From assembly GCF_025766255.1 (NCBI RefSeq), contig NW_026516701.1, forward strand, positions 124,001 to 188,000: a stretch of DNA of 64,000 nt, given 5' to 3'. This DNA comes from Zychaea mexicana. Taxonomy: Eukaryota > Mucoromycota > Mucoromycetes > Mucorales > Lichtheimiaceae. Below, piece after piece: positions 12,359-26,057 of this stretch (position 1 is its first letter; each line of letters begins with the position of its first letter). A model generated the notes under the pieces. The model searched no databases. It was not told the DNA's origin and saw nothing but the letters and a program-made list of their open reading frames with translations. Made by a program: the position numbers and the translations under genes.

Positions 12359-12929
12359 ATGCTTCGCGCTGCTCTTACCGGTGTCGCTCCTCGTGCAACT
12401 GCTGTCCGCGCTGTTGCCCCCATTGCCCGATCGGCTGTTGTTGGTAATTGACCTTGCATGCATTTTCCACATTATTAGCAAAAAAAATTACTCCGTTGTC
12501 GTTGTTAGATAATAATATTATCTACACGCGGTTCTTTCCCTTTATTAATGACATATCATTGTATAATATAAACACAAAATGGTATTATATGTTTTAGGCA
12601 AACGTTTTTACTCTGCTGGTCACGAAGACGAAAGCTTTGAGTCGTTCACCGAGCGCTATGTCAAGTTCTTTGACGGTGTTGACGATTTGTTTGAACTCCA
12701 ACGTGGCTTGAACAACGCCTTTGCTTATGATCTTGTCCCTGCACCTTCGGTTGTCGAATCAGCACTGAGAGCCTCGCGCCGCGTTGACGATTTTGCCACT
12801 TCCGTTCGCATCTTTGAAGGTATCAAGGAAAAGGTCGAGAGCGATAAGCAGTATCAGCAATATTTGGAAGAGTTGGCACCTATCAAGGAAGAGCTTGGTC
12901 TCTTGACCAAGGAGGAGCTGGGTCTCTAA
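12359..12929 (+). CDS. COX6: Cytochrome c oxidase subunit 6 (mammalian Va)
   Basis: Nuclear-encoded, matrix-facing subunit of respiratory complex IV. Exon 1 (12359-12443) encodes an Ala/Arg-rich mitochondrial presequence, MLRAALTGVAPRATAVRA. An intron with donor GTAATT and acceptor TTTTAG separates exon 2 (12598-12929); phase closes for 138 residues. The mature part shows the family hallmarks ESFTERYVKFFDGVDDLFELQ, NAFAYDLVPAP and ALRASRRVDDFATSVRIFEG. The length is close to the yeast and animal subunits. It ends in an acidic, Leu-rich helix (KEELGLLTKEELGL) carrying a short internal repeat. Divergent neighbour of the GDH gene; both products work in mitochondria. Confidence 0.95.
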
Positions 12930-15536
12930 ACGTTACGTGTTTTTCTCTTACTTCTCTGTTTTTATATACACACATAAACTTTTGTTTGCTACATTCTCTT
13001 CAAAGAAGGTAAAAAGTGAACGAGAGGGGGGGGGGGTAAAGATAAGGGTGCAGATTTGTCTACAACGAGAAAAGACGAGAGGTCTGTTTTTAAATGTGAA
13101 GGTATTTATCCTTCTTTTATGTATGCTGTATATATTTTCCTGCGAGTCATCTGTTATCATCACACTTCCTTTGGGATCCCGGTCGCGTTCTCTGGAATCT
13201 TCATTATCGCACTTTAACAAAAAAAGATCGTCCGTCCGAGAACTAAATTCCTGGATGTGTACGTATGGTACATAGTCAAGTTGGTGTATTGTGTGGTACC
13301 TTGACGCAAAGTGTACATATTAACAAATCCTGGAAAGAAACGAGCCGTAGCAATCACCACATTCGTCATTCTTCTACCATTGATCAGCAACTTAGGAAAA
13401 CTGTTACTGTGTCCGACTAAACGGATAAGTCTATGCCAAGCTTGATATTCATCCTCTTCTCTTTTTGGTCGTCAAACCGTCGAGTTGTTTAGTGTAACTT
13501 TTTATTTTATCTGCAAAAACCCGAAATCCGGTACACAACAGTGTTATTAAGTCTTACACTATGGAAGAAGGGAGTCTTGACAATTGTGGCGGTGCATCAG
13601 ACACGTAATTTACTTGAGTAGCGCAATTCAGAACTTGACACTTTTCTGTCGCCTCCCTTAAACCAGACTAAGTTTCTATATATGCTCGGGAACCCTCGTT
13701 GCGACGACTGTATTTACGTAACGACAAAAACTTTTACTCACTCGTACATATTGTATGTAACGCCCAACGCTAAATCTTTACCTTCAAATTCCCGTCGAAC
13801 ACGAAAGAACATGGCAAAAGAAACGATGTAATTCACTCATATTAAATTACTGCTTTTCTGGTAAAACATATACATGAGTCAAATCAGTAGAAGATACAGC
13901 GGTCTGTTGTTGGGGGTAACGGTATGAAAAGGGGGTTTGATATGTAAACTGTGTATGTACTATGTACTACTACCCAAAGGAGGTAAAAGAAGGGATGTGG
14001 GGCAGCTGAAAGTTGCACAGAAGCTTAGGTCCGGATATGGTAAGAAAAAAGAAGTAGGGAACGACGCCAACGATAGTAGTGGGAACATGTTGGGAATGTT
14101 ACAGTAAATACTTCAATAAGGACGAGGCTTTTTCAGTTCCCTAAAAATGCATGCATGTGCATAATATTTGAGCTATTAAGTTTTCATCACAGGTGTTCGA
14201 TCTGGTACGTACTGTGGCTATTATATTAAAGCCCGGGTGATGAGGGCGTATTACGCGGTAAGCAAAAAAGAAGAGCATCAAGGAGAACGTATTTAGAGAA
14301 CGATCGCCAAAGCATCTTATATTTTCTAAATCCTTCATGACGCACGACAGTAGACAAGCTTCGTTGTTTTGCCAACACGATACTGAGAATATCTATAAGA
14401 GGTTTAATAGACTTACGCATTGACTTCTCGTGTGAGAAGCTAGAAGGATGAGACGACGAAATAGACTGTGAGTGAAAATATAATAGCGAAAAAGTACTAC
14501 TCAGGAAAGAAAATCATTTATACTTGAGCCACAGTTGTAACAGTAAGTTGGTTTTGGATGAGGCATGGTAGCGATGAATAGTGGGGATGTTGTAGTGTGA
14601 TAGTATAAAGTCAGCTCTTGTCCTGTTGTGGACAAACAACGAATGAAGCTCGCATTAAGAATGTCTACACTTATATAGGAAACTCCATTGTGCGAGACTG
14701 CGAACCTTCTGATACTGTCACGTTTGCAGAGAGTGTGTGTATTTCTAGTCATCTAAGAAACCTTTTTTCTGTATTCTAAGTTTGGAACGTGCATGTTTAT
14801 ACAGTATAATACCATGTACTTTTCTTATATAGAGCATTCGCATATATCTCTGCGGAAGGAAGCAAGTTGTCTCATGGTGTACGTATATAGTTCCCAGTAT
14901 CCGGTTTGTATCTGCCAGATCTGCAGGCAATGGTTGCTTCCCTCTCCGTCATGTACTACAACAACAACATATGAGCAGGCACGTATATATTTTTCGCGTA
15001 CTTGTTTCTTCTTGCTGCGCCTTGATAATTTATGCAGCACCGCCCTTTCCCAAGGTGTATCATGATGCCGCCACTGACAACAGTTTGTATTTGGCTTAGC
15101 GTGTAATATCAAAGAAAAATCTGCCTGATTTCGGGTATGGATAGTTAGTTACAGGTTAGCACAGTTTTGGTAGCGAGGCGCAATTGGCTAAACATATTTC
15201 ATTGTGTTTTTCATGCTTCCTCCTTTATATGTCACCAGCATACATGCGTCTTTCCTTGTACCATGTACACTGCTCCTATTTGTCTTACCAAATTCTAACA
15301 TCGTTCTCAATAGCCGGATCTTGTAACGTGAAAAAGCAGGGACTGTGTTGGCTCTGCTGTTCTCCAATCGTTTTCGACAGCCGTATTCTTCCGATGTTAT
15401 GATGGGATTTGGGTGCCGAATTTGACTCAATGCCGCCGAACAGGCTCGCTTCAAGCTCAGAACTTATGTGTTATAAGCTTTATCAGATGATTGACTGTCG
15501 TAATACACATTTTTCTCTTTATTATATATAACATTT
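12930..15536. other. Intergenic, 2.6 kb, no supported gene
   Basis: COX6 3' flank, a poly-G run near 13026-13036, then AT-rich sequence with many short open frames on both strands. None shows a family motif, a long frame or a consistent splice chain. The last few hundred bases are the AFG3 upstream region. Confidence 0.5.
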
Positions 15537-17867
15537 ATGCTTTCAAGACTAGGGCGCAGAGCCACGGAAACGTTGGTTAAATGGACCAATGCACTACCGC
15601 AGGGCACTCCGTTACTGATAAGCCAACGACAGCTATTGCTGCATAGCAACAGGAACGCCCCACACCAACGCTGTTATTCGTCGTCACCTGGCAACAAGCG
15701 TAAGAAGCCGGAGCAGGAAGAAGACAACAAACCATTCGAGATTCCTAAGGCATTTGACGAGTTTTTTGGCAATAACAAGAAAGGCACTGGTCAACAGCAG
15801 AACCAGCAGCAACAGCGACCAGGACGTTCAGGAGGACGACCCGAGCCGCCATCCCCACAACCCCCTAAAACCAATATTTTACTCGGGACGTTGGTAGGCA
15901 CGTATGTGGTATACAAGATGACAGAACCAAGCGAAAACGGACGAGAATTGACTTGGCAGTCATTTCGGTCATCATTGCTGGACAGGGGGATGGTGGACAA
16001 ACTTGTGGTTGTCAATCGGGACATGGTCAGAGTGTATCTAAGGCCTGAAGCTTTGTCGCTAGGCCTGAACCAAAACCAGACAATTTATTTCAGTATTGGC
16101 TCTGTGAACAGCTTTGAAAACGCACTTGAAGCAGCACAGGACGAACTAGGGATCCCGTCCAATGAGCGTATTCCAGTCACTTTCCGCGACGAAGTTAGTC
16201 TTGCCAACGCCTTGATCCATTTCGCACCGACGCTCCTGCTTATAGGCACATTCCTGTACCTGAGTCGGCGCACCGGAGCTGCAGGAGGCGGTGGAGGCGG
16301 TGGTGGCCAGGGTCTGTTTGGTATCGGCAAGAGCAAGGCAAAAATGTTTAACCAGGAATCTCAAGTGAAGGTCAAATTCAAGGATGTCGCGGGCGCGGAC
16401 GAGGCCAAGGAGGAAATTATGGAGTTTGTCAAGTTTTTAAAGAATCCGGCAGCGTATGAGCGATTGGGCGCTACTATCCCCAAGGGCGCCATCTTGTCGG
16501 GCCCACCCGGTACCGGTAAAACTCTTTTGGCAAAGGCCACAGCAGGCGAGGCTGGTGTGCCCTTCTTGAGCGTATCCGGTTCCGAATTTGTGGAAATGTT
16601 TGTTGGTGTTGGTCCCTCACGCGTACGTGATCTGTTTGCCACAGCCAAGAAGAACGCGCCTTGTATTATCTTTGTGGACGAAATCGACGCGATTGGCAAA
16701 GCACGCGGCAAGGGTGGTCAACTGGGCGGGAACGATGAGCGCGAAAGCACGCTGAACCAGTTATTGGTAGAAATGGATGGATTTGACTCGAACGAGCACG
16801 TTGTTGTTTTGGCTGGTACCAATCGACCTGATGTGCTTGATCCAGCACTGATGCGACCTGGTCGTTTTGACAGACACATTGCGATAGACCGACCGGACAT
16901 TGGTGGCCGCGCACAAATATTCAAGGTACATCTCAAACCAATCAAGACGAGCGAGGACATGGAGCAGCTGTCGCGTAAGCTGGCTGCATTAACTCCTGGG
17001 TTCTCAGGGGCGGATATACACAATGTGTGCAATGAAGCTGCGCTGATTGCCGCGCGTCACATGAAGGACGAAGTATCTGAAACCGACTTTGAACAAGCCA
17101 TTGAGCGGGTGATTGCAGGATTGGAAAAGAAATCGCGCGTCTTATCAGCTGAGGAGAAAAAAACGGTCGCTTATCACGAGGCTGGACATGCAGTGGCGGG
17201 CTGGTACCTTAAGCATGCAGATCCTTTACTCAAGGTCTCCATCATTCCACGCGGTGTCGCTGCGCTTGGCTATGCACAGTATCTTCCAAAGGACCAATAC
17301 CTGTATTCCGTCAAGCAGTTGCTAGATCGCATGTGCATGACGCTCGGTGGCCGTGTGTCAGAACAAATATTTTTCGAAAGCGTAACCACTGGCGCGCATG
17401 ATGATCTGCAAAAGGTGACAAAGATGGCTTATGCACAAGTGACCACCTATGGCATGAATGAAAAGGTCGGACCCATGTCCTTCCATGATCCACAGGCCGA
17501 GCAACAATTTCAAAAGCCATTTTCGGAAGAGACGGCTACATTGATAGACGACGAGGTCCGTAATTTGGTTAACGGTGCATATGATCGTACAGTCAATCTG
17601 TTGACAGAACGCAAGGAGGAGGTGGAAAAGGTTGCCCAGTTGTTATTACACAAGGAAGTCATTAGTCGGGAAGATATGGAGAATTTACTGGGCAAACGGC
17701 CGTTTAATGAAGTAACGGTTTACGACGAATATGTGCGAAAAAAGGTAAATGTGTGGATTTATTGCCTCGAGAATGAACAATCACTAACTTACTACCTTGT
17801 ATAGTCATCATCCCCACCACCATTTCCTGAGGATGCTTCACACTCTTCTTCTAATCCAGAATTGTGA
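15537..17867 (+). CDS. AFG3: Mitochondrial inner-membrane m-AAA protease subunit
   Basis: ATP-dependent zinc metalloprotease of the FtsH/Yta10-Afg3 family. It degrades and processes inner-membrane proteins from the matrix side, usually as a hexamer. Exon 1 (15537-17744) carries nearly the whole protein; a short intron (17745-17804, branch-like CTAAC) precedes exon 2 (17805-17867), giving 756 residues. In order: Arg-rich presequence with LHSNRN and QRCYSSS near 34-50, a low-complexity Gln/Pro linker (85-111), TM1 about 112-128, an intermembrane FtsH_ext domain, TM2 about 227-243, a Gly-rich linker (250-258), Walker [10 protein letters not shown] at 321-329, Walker B IIFVDEID at 377-384, the SRH region with arginine fingers (RPGRFDR), the zinc site HEAGH at 547-551 and a later TTGAHDD. 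All catalytic residues are present. Sequence favours Afg3 over Yta12. The intron retains the frame, so unspliced message would end in a different 19-residue tail. Confidence 0.95.
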
Positions 17868-18811
17868 TTTTTATCGTTTTGATTCCCCTACCCCTTTATC
17901 TGTCACTAGAATAATTCAGCAAGGTATCATTGTAAATTGACCACCAATATGTATTATCATAAAAACCAGATATTGTCTGTATACTACATATTGATGCTTT
18001 CCTCTTGGATGTTGGATGTATATATGCATGCTTGAAATTTGCGTGCACAGATAATTCGGTGACTGCATACTCTTAGGTACATCCATGCTGGCTGCATACA
18101 GTAGTTTATATTAAAGTGCTGCTGCAGCACATGCGTATTGGATAGTCGTTGCGAATGAACGCAATTTCTTTGTCTTAAAAATCCATCCAACGCTTAGCCT
18201 AATTGTTAGATCGTAATACATCGGTGATATATGATATCATAAAAAAATGAAATTCACTACTACTGATAACATTTAAAGTGACAGATACAACATTGTTCAT
18301 TTTTGATTGTGTGGTTGCTATAGGTACACTTATACGGCTCACTTTGACCTTTTCGAAAATTATTCCACGCTGGCTGCATTGATGAGATTTTGGAAACAAT
18401 GCAGCTAGTAAAGGTATGTCTAGTAAACATGTCTATGAAAGGACTATGCGGCATAAAGCACGTACGTATTTCAAAAGTGCTATGTAATGATGTATTGCTG
18501 TTTTTTTCCAACATCATATCGTACTAATATATCCTTCACAAGTAGTGGATGTCATGTATATCATTAGAAACAACTTCCTCGTATTCATTTCAATGTTTAT
18601 GGCGTCCCAACAAGTAATAGAAATAATGCGCTTTTTCGGTAAGGAAATGCATAGTGTTGAATTATGAATTTCAATTATAAGCTTGTTCCATAGCAACCCA
18701 CCCATAATACCATATGCAGCCTGGTGTCACAGGATTCAAAATCAGCATGCATAGAGATGCTAAGAAAAACTCACGAGCGCAGTGACCACCATAACCACCA
18801 CTTCTCTAGAA
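17868..18811. other. Intergenic between AFG3 and VPS68
   Basis: AT-rich, no open frame with protein-like composition. A 10-bp word GCTGGCTGCA occurs twice (near 18087 and 18369), both on the plus strand; probably chance. Confidence 0.5.
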
Positions 18812-19733
18812 ATGAACTCCTTCGATAACAACAACAGTATATTTATCTGTGGGCAATTTCAATGCTGTGGTACAAAGAGTCGCCAAATGGGCATCTACGT
18901 TGCCGGCATGCTGGTAAAAAAAGTCGTTCCTCACTTTCTCTAATTTTTCGTTTGAGTTACATTTAAAACTGGTTTAACCAACATTGAAAGTTTATTTTTG
19001 ACAGTTTGCTTTGGGATGGTGGATGTTCATAGATGGCCTAAGCTTTTCTTCTACTTTACCGGATCGTAAAGCATATGCTGGTTTCGAGGATTGGGCGCCT
19101 GGCATCATAACTACTTTCGGCATGATTATGTAAGTAGCTATAAAAAACGACAGCTTAGTTATGTCATGTATGCGTATGTTGCTGTGTGGCTGACAAAATC
19201 GGGGAAACATAGAGTCTGCTTAATCGATAAAGAAGCTCTACGGGGTTCAACATTTGATGATGGCATTCCCTGGCGAGCCCGTTTCTTCCTTTTTGTGGTT
19301 TGTATAAGTGATAAAAGAAAAAGGGGCAGAACGAAAGAGAAAATAAGTGCATGGTCCTTTATTCGTTTAACCCAAGGCTTTTTATCTAGGGGTTTGCTCT
19401 GATGGCAGGCGGATTTGCTGGATCTGTGGTAAGAAATACAATAGTTCACATGGATAAGCAGATCACACAAAATTCCTAATGAAAATATATCGCCGCCGTT
19501 AGAGCGTACTTGTGGTAAAGTATGTAATGCACGATCTAGAGCTTATAGATTCCTACATTGGTATAGGCACCGTTGTTCAATGTGGGTTAATTATGCTCAG
19601 GTACGACTGACCTTTTTCTATATGAATACAACGTTTCTGGAATATCTACTGATCCGCGCAATGGATGTATAGCACGGCAGTTTTGTGGATCGCACAAGAT
19701 GCGAATATGGATAATGAGCTCCGTATCTCTTAA
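18812..19733 (+). CDS. VPS68: Vps68 / TMEM50-like (UPF0220) membrane protein
   Basis: Small four-helix membrane protein of the Vps68/TMEM50 family, which in yeast works with Vps55 in late endosome to vacuole sorting. Six exons close in phase: 18812-18913, 19005-19129, 19213-19297, 19390-19428, 19503-19600 and 19673-19733; 169 residues. Recognisable segments are GIYVAGMLFALGWWMFIDG (TM1), EDWAPGIITTFGMII (TM2), the loop DDGIPWRARFFLFVGFALMAGGFAGS (TM3; split between exons 3 and 4) and GTVVQCGLIMLSTAVLWIAQ (TM4). Length matches fungal Vps68. The third donor is GTTTGT rather than GTAAGT, but phase and homology require it. The N-terminus is short and Asn-rich. Confidence 0.88.
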
Positions 19734-20855
19734 GGCTATAAGAGTGAAGGTGTTAATGGTTCTTTATATATTTTATTTCCTTGTGGTCAATATTCTTTCT
19801 TTCACCAAGAATGTATATATGAATCGATTCCCCATCAATGAATTTTTATGACCAATAATGTGCATGAAATCTACTGTGTATTAGGCTCGCTAGTTCTTGT
19901 TCCTGTGGTGTAGTTAATATTAATTTGTAAGAGTGTATATCCACTATGCTTCATGGCTATATTGAGGAAAGCAATGGAACAAAACAACAGGATGTTTTAC
20001 TTATATAGTTTAAAGCATACTAATAAATTAGATGGATCCTATGGAGTCCGGCGCATAATTTTACTTTGTGTTCCTCTTCTCTTACTGCTTTTATTTTGGT
20101 TGTATCAGCTGTATGATATCGTATGGACAAAGATTATAGTATCAAGGTGTACATGCTTTCCTCAAAAGCTAAAAACTACCTTGCTATAAATACTATATAG
20201 TGTCTTTTAGTGAACGGTGACTTGATCAATCCTAGTACGAATACGGGTGATGCGTTTCGAATAATAGGACCACGAGAGCGGCAGCATAATCTTTTCGGAT
20301 TAGGTTTCAGGAAACAAAACTTGGTGCCATTTGTTAGTGTGGCCGCGAACGATATCTAAACGAACTGGATGGGATTGAGCTATCAAGTAACGCAACGCAT
20401 AACGGATGCTTAAGAGTAGACGATGTGGCCTGGTCATTTGATGCTAAGACATATCATGCTGCTATTTATTATGTGTAAACAACATTGTGCTTATATTTAT
20501 TTTCTGTGATTTCCTATAGTGTCATGTTGACCTTTTCGTTGTATCTTACGTGGACTACTCATCCTTGGATTTTGACGACAGAGTCTCTTTCGAAATTAAA
20601 TCATGTACCGTTCAAAACTATGTTACAGCTGATCATCTAGCTTTTCTTGGGGCAAATAGCATTGATAATGTAGTACAACATGCAATGAATGATACTTTTA
20701 CTGAGTGATTATAATAGAATACTTGTACAATAGGTTAATACGGAGAAAGGATAATGTTACAGGGATACAAAAAACAAATGGATAGGATAAAATTGAAAAA
20801 AAGGGAAGGGTTATTCGATCTAGGAATTACAAAAAGTTATTGCTTTCAATGCTAT
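19734..20855. other. Intergenic between convergent VPS68 and SPX-RING genes
   Basis: Shared 3' flank of two convergent genes. AT-rich, only short frames. A hydrophobic 78-residue plus frame at 19953-20189 has no recognisable motif and no splice context; I do not call it. Confidence 0.5.
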
Positions 20856-22798
20856 TTACATAATATGACACTGCTGGTCGTGTTGACTCATTCGCATCAA
20901 TTGTTCTTCGGTATATTTGCGACCAGTCATGACTTGTACATCCTCCATGGCTTGTTCACGTTCTGCGTCTCGCTTCTTTTGTTTGATTTCTCTAGGGAAG
21001 TATTGCTTCAAAAAGTTCTGCATCGGCATGTCCAGATTGTTCGAGCTTGCAACAAAAACGGCATTCTTGTGCCGACACAGCGGGCAGTTTGCCATTTTCT
21101 TGCGCTGCGCTTTAAGCAAGCAGCGAACGCAGAATACATGCCCACACACGAGTCGAATTGGCCTCCATGCAACCATCATGCAGACCGGGCATACTACAAA
21201 TATCGATTACAGTCAATACCTTTCAAAATTTCTTTCTCTTTGAACAACCCTTTCCTCAAAATCCTTACAATAATCATCCGGTTGTGGTATAATGGTTATC
21301 AGCCTGTTCAAAAGCGAGGCGCAAAGGATATCTGCCAACTTGACGTTGAAAAAATGACTATTTTGAATGACCATCGGAAAACTTGAGCTAGCACTAAAAA
21401 AATTGAAAATTTGTAAACTGTTAATCACACTGTACATGTCGTTTGGCTTCATGAGGGGAAGATCAATACTTACGTAAGACCACTTCGTTTGTCATGCTTC
21501 TTCAAAATCTTGGTAACAGCGGTCTGATTTAGTAATTGATAATGCTTCATGGTGATCAATTCGGTATTTAGCGCGATAAACTGCTCAAATGTATCCTTGG
21601 ATGCCTTGCTCTTGAGTTGTGACAAGATATTTTGCGTTTTCAACTGCTCTGTGAACCATTCCATTTGATCTTTGGATTTCTGTACAGATCGTATGCTTCG
21701 ATCTTTCTCTACTTTGCCTCTGAAAACCTGTGCGTCCATATAGAGATTGAAGATTGCACGCCATGCGTACATATCCGATATGTGACTTGGAGACGCCTAA
21801 TAGCGGTAACTGATCAATATAGATATTCTAGTAAAATAATCATTCCTTGTTATACTAAAACGCTTACAGTTTTTGCCATCCTTCGCTCAAGTTCATTCAC
21901 GTCATGCTCGAACTGTTGACTGTTTATATCTTGGAGAAGTGCTGCTTGATCCAATTCCTTCATCAGCGCAGTGAAAAATTCATCGTCGCGCTCGAGCTCA
22001 ATGACTAAACTGCGCATTGCCTTCTTTGGTGTCAAAGAAGAGTAGTCGTTTTCATCGCGATCGTTGCTATCGTTCTCTCCTTTCTTTTCTTGATCCGGTG
22101 GTGATGATACGATTTCAAGCTCGCCGTCGGTTGTCAATTCTGTAATCCGATCCTTCGGTAAAGTGCTGTCCATCAATTCACGAAAGAGAAGTGCTGCATC
22201 GCTTCGCCGTCGCTGTTCGATGGAGGAGGAATCGGAATCGTCTGACTGGACGCTTTCGGCATCGCTAGTGGGATGCCCTCTGTCGGCTGTGAAGGAGGCA
22301 ACAGGAGCCGTATCAGCATTTCGGATCAGGGTAAAAAAGTCGGTATCGTTTTCTGTACGCCTATAATGCAACTTCGGCTTCGTGTCGGATACAATGGAGT
22401 CCTGCGTCGAATTACTGGCGACTACGCGATTCAGCAATTCATCGATTCGGGATTGACCGGGATCATAAATGAACTGAATGCACGGGTGCACATTAGGCGG
22501 TTCGCCTAGCAACATAACAAAGGGAACAATATCTAATGAGTTACTACAAAAATATAAAGATTTACTTAAACAAACAATGCGAACCTGCAAAATAGTACCG
22601 AATCTTGGGGCCACTGTCGTCTTGAAGGTTGTTGTTCTTCAAGCATTCGCGCAAGAACGTTGCAGATAAACCACGTCGTTCGATCTCCAAGGCAACCTTG
22701 GCGATCAACTTTTTAAGCGCCTTATATCGGATCAGATACGGCCGCCATTCCGAAGGAATATCTTCCGCTTCGTTCTCTAACTGTTTGCCAAACTTCAT
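20856..22798 (-). CDS. SPX domain plus RING finger E3 ubiquitin ligase
   Basis: Predicted E3 ubiquitin ligase with an inositol-polyphosphate-sensing SPX domain, the architecture of plant NLA and fungal SPX-RING proteins. Five exons close in phase: 22798-22585, 22505-21868, 21796-21474, 21393-21269 and 21193-20856; 545 residues. The SPX domain begins at the start (MKFGKQLENEA, then YKALKKLI and the KIRYYFAGEPPNVHPCIQF segment) and continues past an acidic Ser-rich insert into ERDDEFFTALMKELDQ. A second helical part follows (exon 3), then a C3HC4 RING: LCPVC, CGHVFC, RCL, CPLCR. The exon 4 donor had to be placed inside the downstream open frame (GTAAGG after TAT T) to restore the LCPVC motif. 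The C-terminus ends shortly after a basic helix. Likely links phosphate status to protein turnover. Confidence 0.9.
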
Positions 22799-25700
22799 GA
22801 CCTTCCGACATTCGCCGCTTTTGCGTTGTGTAGTGGGTGCGTGGGTGCGTGAGAGAAGGGGTGTGTTGCTTTTGTGTTCGGTTTCGACGCTGAAATAAGA
22901 AAAGAAAAAAAAGCTGTCAATTGTAACACACAGCTAACCCCAGCTGAGAAGCGACGAAATGACCACACGTGCGACGAATCAGATTGAAGGAAATGTAACA
23001 CACACACAATCGGATGGTCCGGACGTCGTGTTATTAAAACACAGACCGTAGAAATAGACATCGTCTTTAGCGAAATATATGATTGCAATACATCGAACGC
23101 GTGACGGAAGCACGTCATTCTGCTTTTCTCATTTTCCTCGAGCGCCATGATCAAAAGAAAGAAAGCATATGCTTCATCGGAGCACATTTCTGTCAAGAAA
23201 CGGAGTTCCTACTGTTCGAGGTGCTGTCATGCACGAGTAACTTATTCATGCACCTCCATGCTTTATTAGGCGGCAGCACCGGCTCAAAATTCATCATAGC
23301 TTTAAAAATACTGTGCGCTATTGTTTATAGTATATATATTCAGTGCCCTGTTTCGGTTTATCTCTTATTAAGTATCGTCTATATACAGCAAAAAGCGCAA
23401 CTAACTGCAGAAGACGAGCTTACACCCCTCTATACACACTAGAAATCAGAATGGTGTTTCGTCGCTACACTCGACAGAGCACATTAAAGGGTCAGATTTG
23501 CAAACAAGTGGCCCCTTGAAGTAGCTCGCTCAGGGGATAAACATGTATACAGGTTTTGGCATACAATTTTGCTTGATCAACCAAAATAAGGTTGTCGTAC
23601 TAACAACAAAATTTTTGCAAAGCGAAACTGAATTTATTTATCTCTTAATCTATGTAGTATTTTTGGACTGTGGAAGGTGGTGATGTTGATATTGATGTCG
23701 GGCGCAAAGAGCGTAGCACAAATTGTCGTCAAGTCGCGATCAAATGAACAGTCGACCACTAGTAATTTCGACCCTGAAATCCAGATGGAAGTGTTGACGT
23801 TAGGCAGCGGGAAAACAAGTATGGACACTGAGCTAAAGTTGCAAGAAGTGCACTACCAAAAACGTTATTCTTATTGAGTGTTAATCACTTTACCTCACAA
23901 ACCTACTGTAGGCAGGCAGGGAAGGGCTTTAAACAGAGGGTCGTGTCGACAGTAGTAGTATAGAAACTGCATATCTCAAAAGCACAGTCAATTACATTTA
24001 CAGTACTGTTGTACAGAAAATATTCCAAGTTTGATTGCGAAAGCATGTTGGCAACGCCGCCATCATACCGTCTTCCCATCATGAAAGCAAACTTGACAGT
24101 TGTAAAGACAGATGCAGCATCTTTGATTTGCTGATCATCAACTGCAAAAGTAGGCATGCTGTAATATTACAATGAAATTGATTTTGTTTCATGTGATATT
24201 ATGCTGACGTGATAATTGGTGTATCATATAATTAACGCTCATATTTGAATTTGTGTGAAGTCCTCAACGCGTACTAATAAGCAATTGATCTGGATACGAC
24301 TTTGAGTTGATTTTCAGCTATCATCCTCCGTGATTGGGACGTAAGTCGGCCTCATTAAGCTCTTGTTTTACAGTATCTTCCTTTTGGCTTTTAAAATTAG
24401 TTGAAATGTGCTACAAAACCGAAAAGATTATACCTGTTCATAACGTACTTTCTCCCTTCGTAACATCGATTTCCAGCATACATACTAGATAAGCTACGAT
24501 GAGCTTAATTTATACAGCCTCTTCTATTGTAATTATATTATGCAAAATTTAGATAGTTAATATTCTTTTCGTGGTTAGGGCAAGCGGTTCTTGTGGACGA
24601 GTGATCCAAAGATTACAAGCCCAATCATGATGTGGTTTATGTAAATACTTTAGACCAAATATTAAACTATTGAGAAGTCAACAATATCTCGAGCCCGACC
24701 AAGCGAAGTTAAGTAAAGAGATGCACTTGATATCAGATCGCTTCCGAAGACTTGTATCGTGTACCCGGTTGGATTTGGCATTTTAGCATTTAAGACAGTA
24801 TATACACTCTAACATATTAGTACAAAGAGCTCGAAGACATACGTCCTGGCTCAGCCGTCAAATAAGTACTTTGCCAAGTAAGTGATGAAATGGGCATTAT
24901 ACCGATATACTACCATCAATATTCAATCAACTCAAGGTGACTCATAGATACAACTCTTGGTTGCGCTGATTAGCTCATGGAATCATGAAATATGCAGCGG
25001 ATTAGTTTGAGTTGATAAATTTATTTTTATAGGCTTCTTCGCAGAAAAAAAGCAGCAAGGTTCAACAGATCATCAAAGGTCTGGATTGGGGATGTGGTCG
25101 GCTTTAGCGTCCCATCAAGATGGTTGAATTGGAGCAAATATATTCTTACTCGCACGGGCACAACAATTACAACGCACAATGATAGACAAATGCATATTAT
25201 ATCAATTAACCGAGAAGCTATATGACTTACATCATGAGAAGTTTGTATGTAAATAATATAAAATTTAGTTCGAGACTTGTATGGTGCATGTAGTATTAAA
25301 TAGACAAGACATTTAAGGTCACAACTGCAGATTCTGATATCGTACCTTTCAATATTCTGCTCGCTACTATAAAAGTCATATCAATTGCTACGATATATCA
25401 AGCGTCAAAACATTGCAACCATCCAAAAACTTTTGTTCTATTTGAAGCTACATGCACCAAATATCGATTTTAAAGATACCATTAACAAAATGATGACGCA
25501 CATGATCATCGTTGTTTACATACAAAGACTACAATGACCCTGCAACAGTAGGTTCTGTCATATTTTAACTGTTTATTGGTATAAGTTACATATTGCGACT
25601 CATTCATGCATCTCTATTACTACACTTATTATTATACTTGTATCATTAAGATAGGGCCATATTGAAAGAAATCCGTAACACATGTTGCCCTCATTCTGGC

Positions 25701-26028
25701 AAAGAAGATGACATATAATTGCATAATATACAAAGTCAATATCAAATTGATTTGTTGCGTACTGTATGGGTACAGTACTTGCAGGAGGTACGAGCACTGA
25801 AGTGAAAGATATATACAGTATTTGGGATTTGTGAAGAGCTGGATGAGCAAGCGTAAGCTGAAATGTTTAAATACATAATATATCTTGTACGGCACTTATA
25901 TAAAGCACAATTGTCGATCACTATGCAAATTATATACACCCAAGTACACCTGGTCAAGTTAGGGCTTCATTTGATACTCATGAAATGTGATATGTACAAA
26001 CTGCAAACCGATGTTTTAAATTGGATGG
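22799..26028. other. Long gap upstream of the SPX-RING gene, no confident gene
   Basis: The first few hundred bases are the SPX-RING promoter region, with CA-rich runs near 22998. The rest is AT-rich with short frames. The only candidate is the two-exon minus-strand frame at 23634-24157, listed separately. No tRNA, rRNA or transposase signature was seen between 24.2 and 26.0 kb. Confidence 0.45.
23634..24157 (-). CDS. Possible two-exon small protein, unassigned
   Basis: ATG at 24157 opens MPTFAVDDQQIKDAASVF. A GTATGA donor after 24069 and a TTTAG acceptor before 23832 join, in phase, a second exon reading to a stop at 23634, giving 95 residues with the core GSKLLVVDCSFDRDLTT. Composition looks coding and phases close, but the opposite strand of exon 2 is also open and no family is recognised. 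Treat as a candidate only. Confidence 0.25.
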
Positions 26029-26057
26029 CTATGGTGCGTTCGCCTTGTAACCGTCAA
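26029..26057. repeat. 29-bp inverted repeat, left arm
   Basis: Matches the reverse complement of 26627-26655 in 28 of 29 positions. Core word GGTGCGTTCGCCTT. In the minus direction this arm can encode DGYKANAP followed by a stop. The arms are 569 bp apart. Confidence 0.7.

Noticed and set aside
16085..17695. Several minus-strand frames inside AFG3
   Set aside because: Antisense shadows of a GC-rich conserved gene.
22795..23196. 133-residue minus frame upstream of the SPX-RING start
   Set aside because: Overlaps the promoter and start codon of a confident gene and has no recognisable domain.
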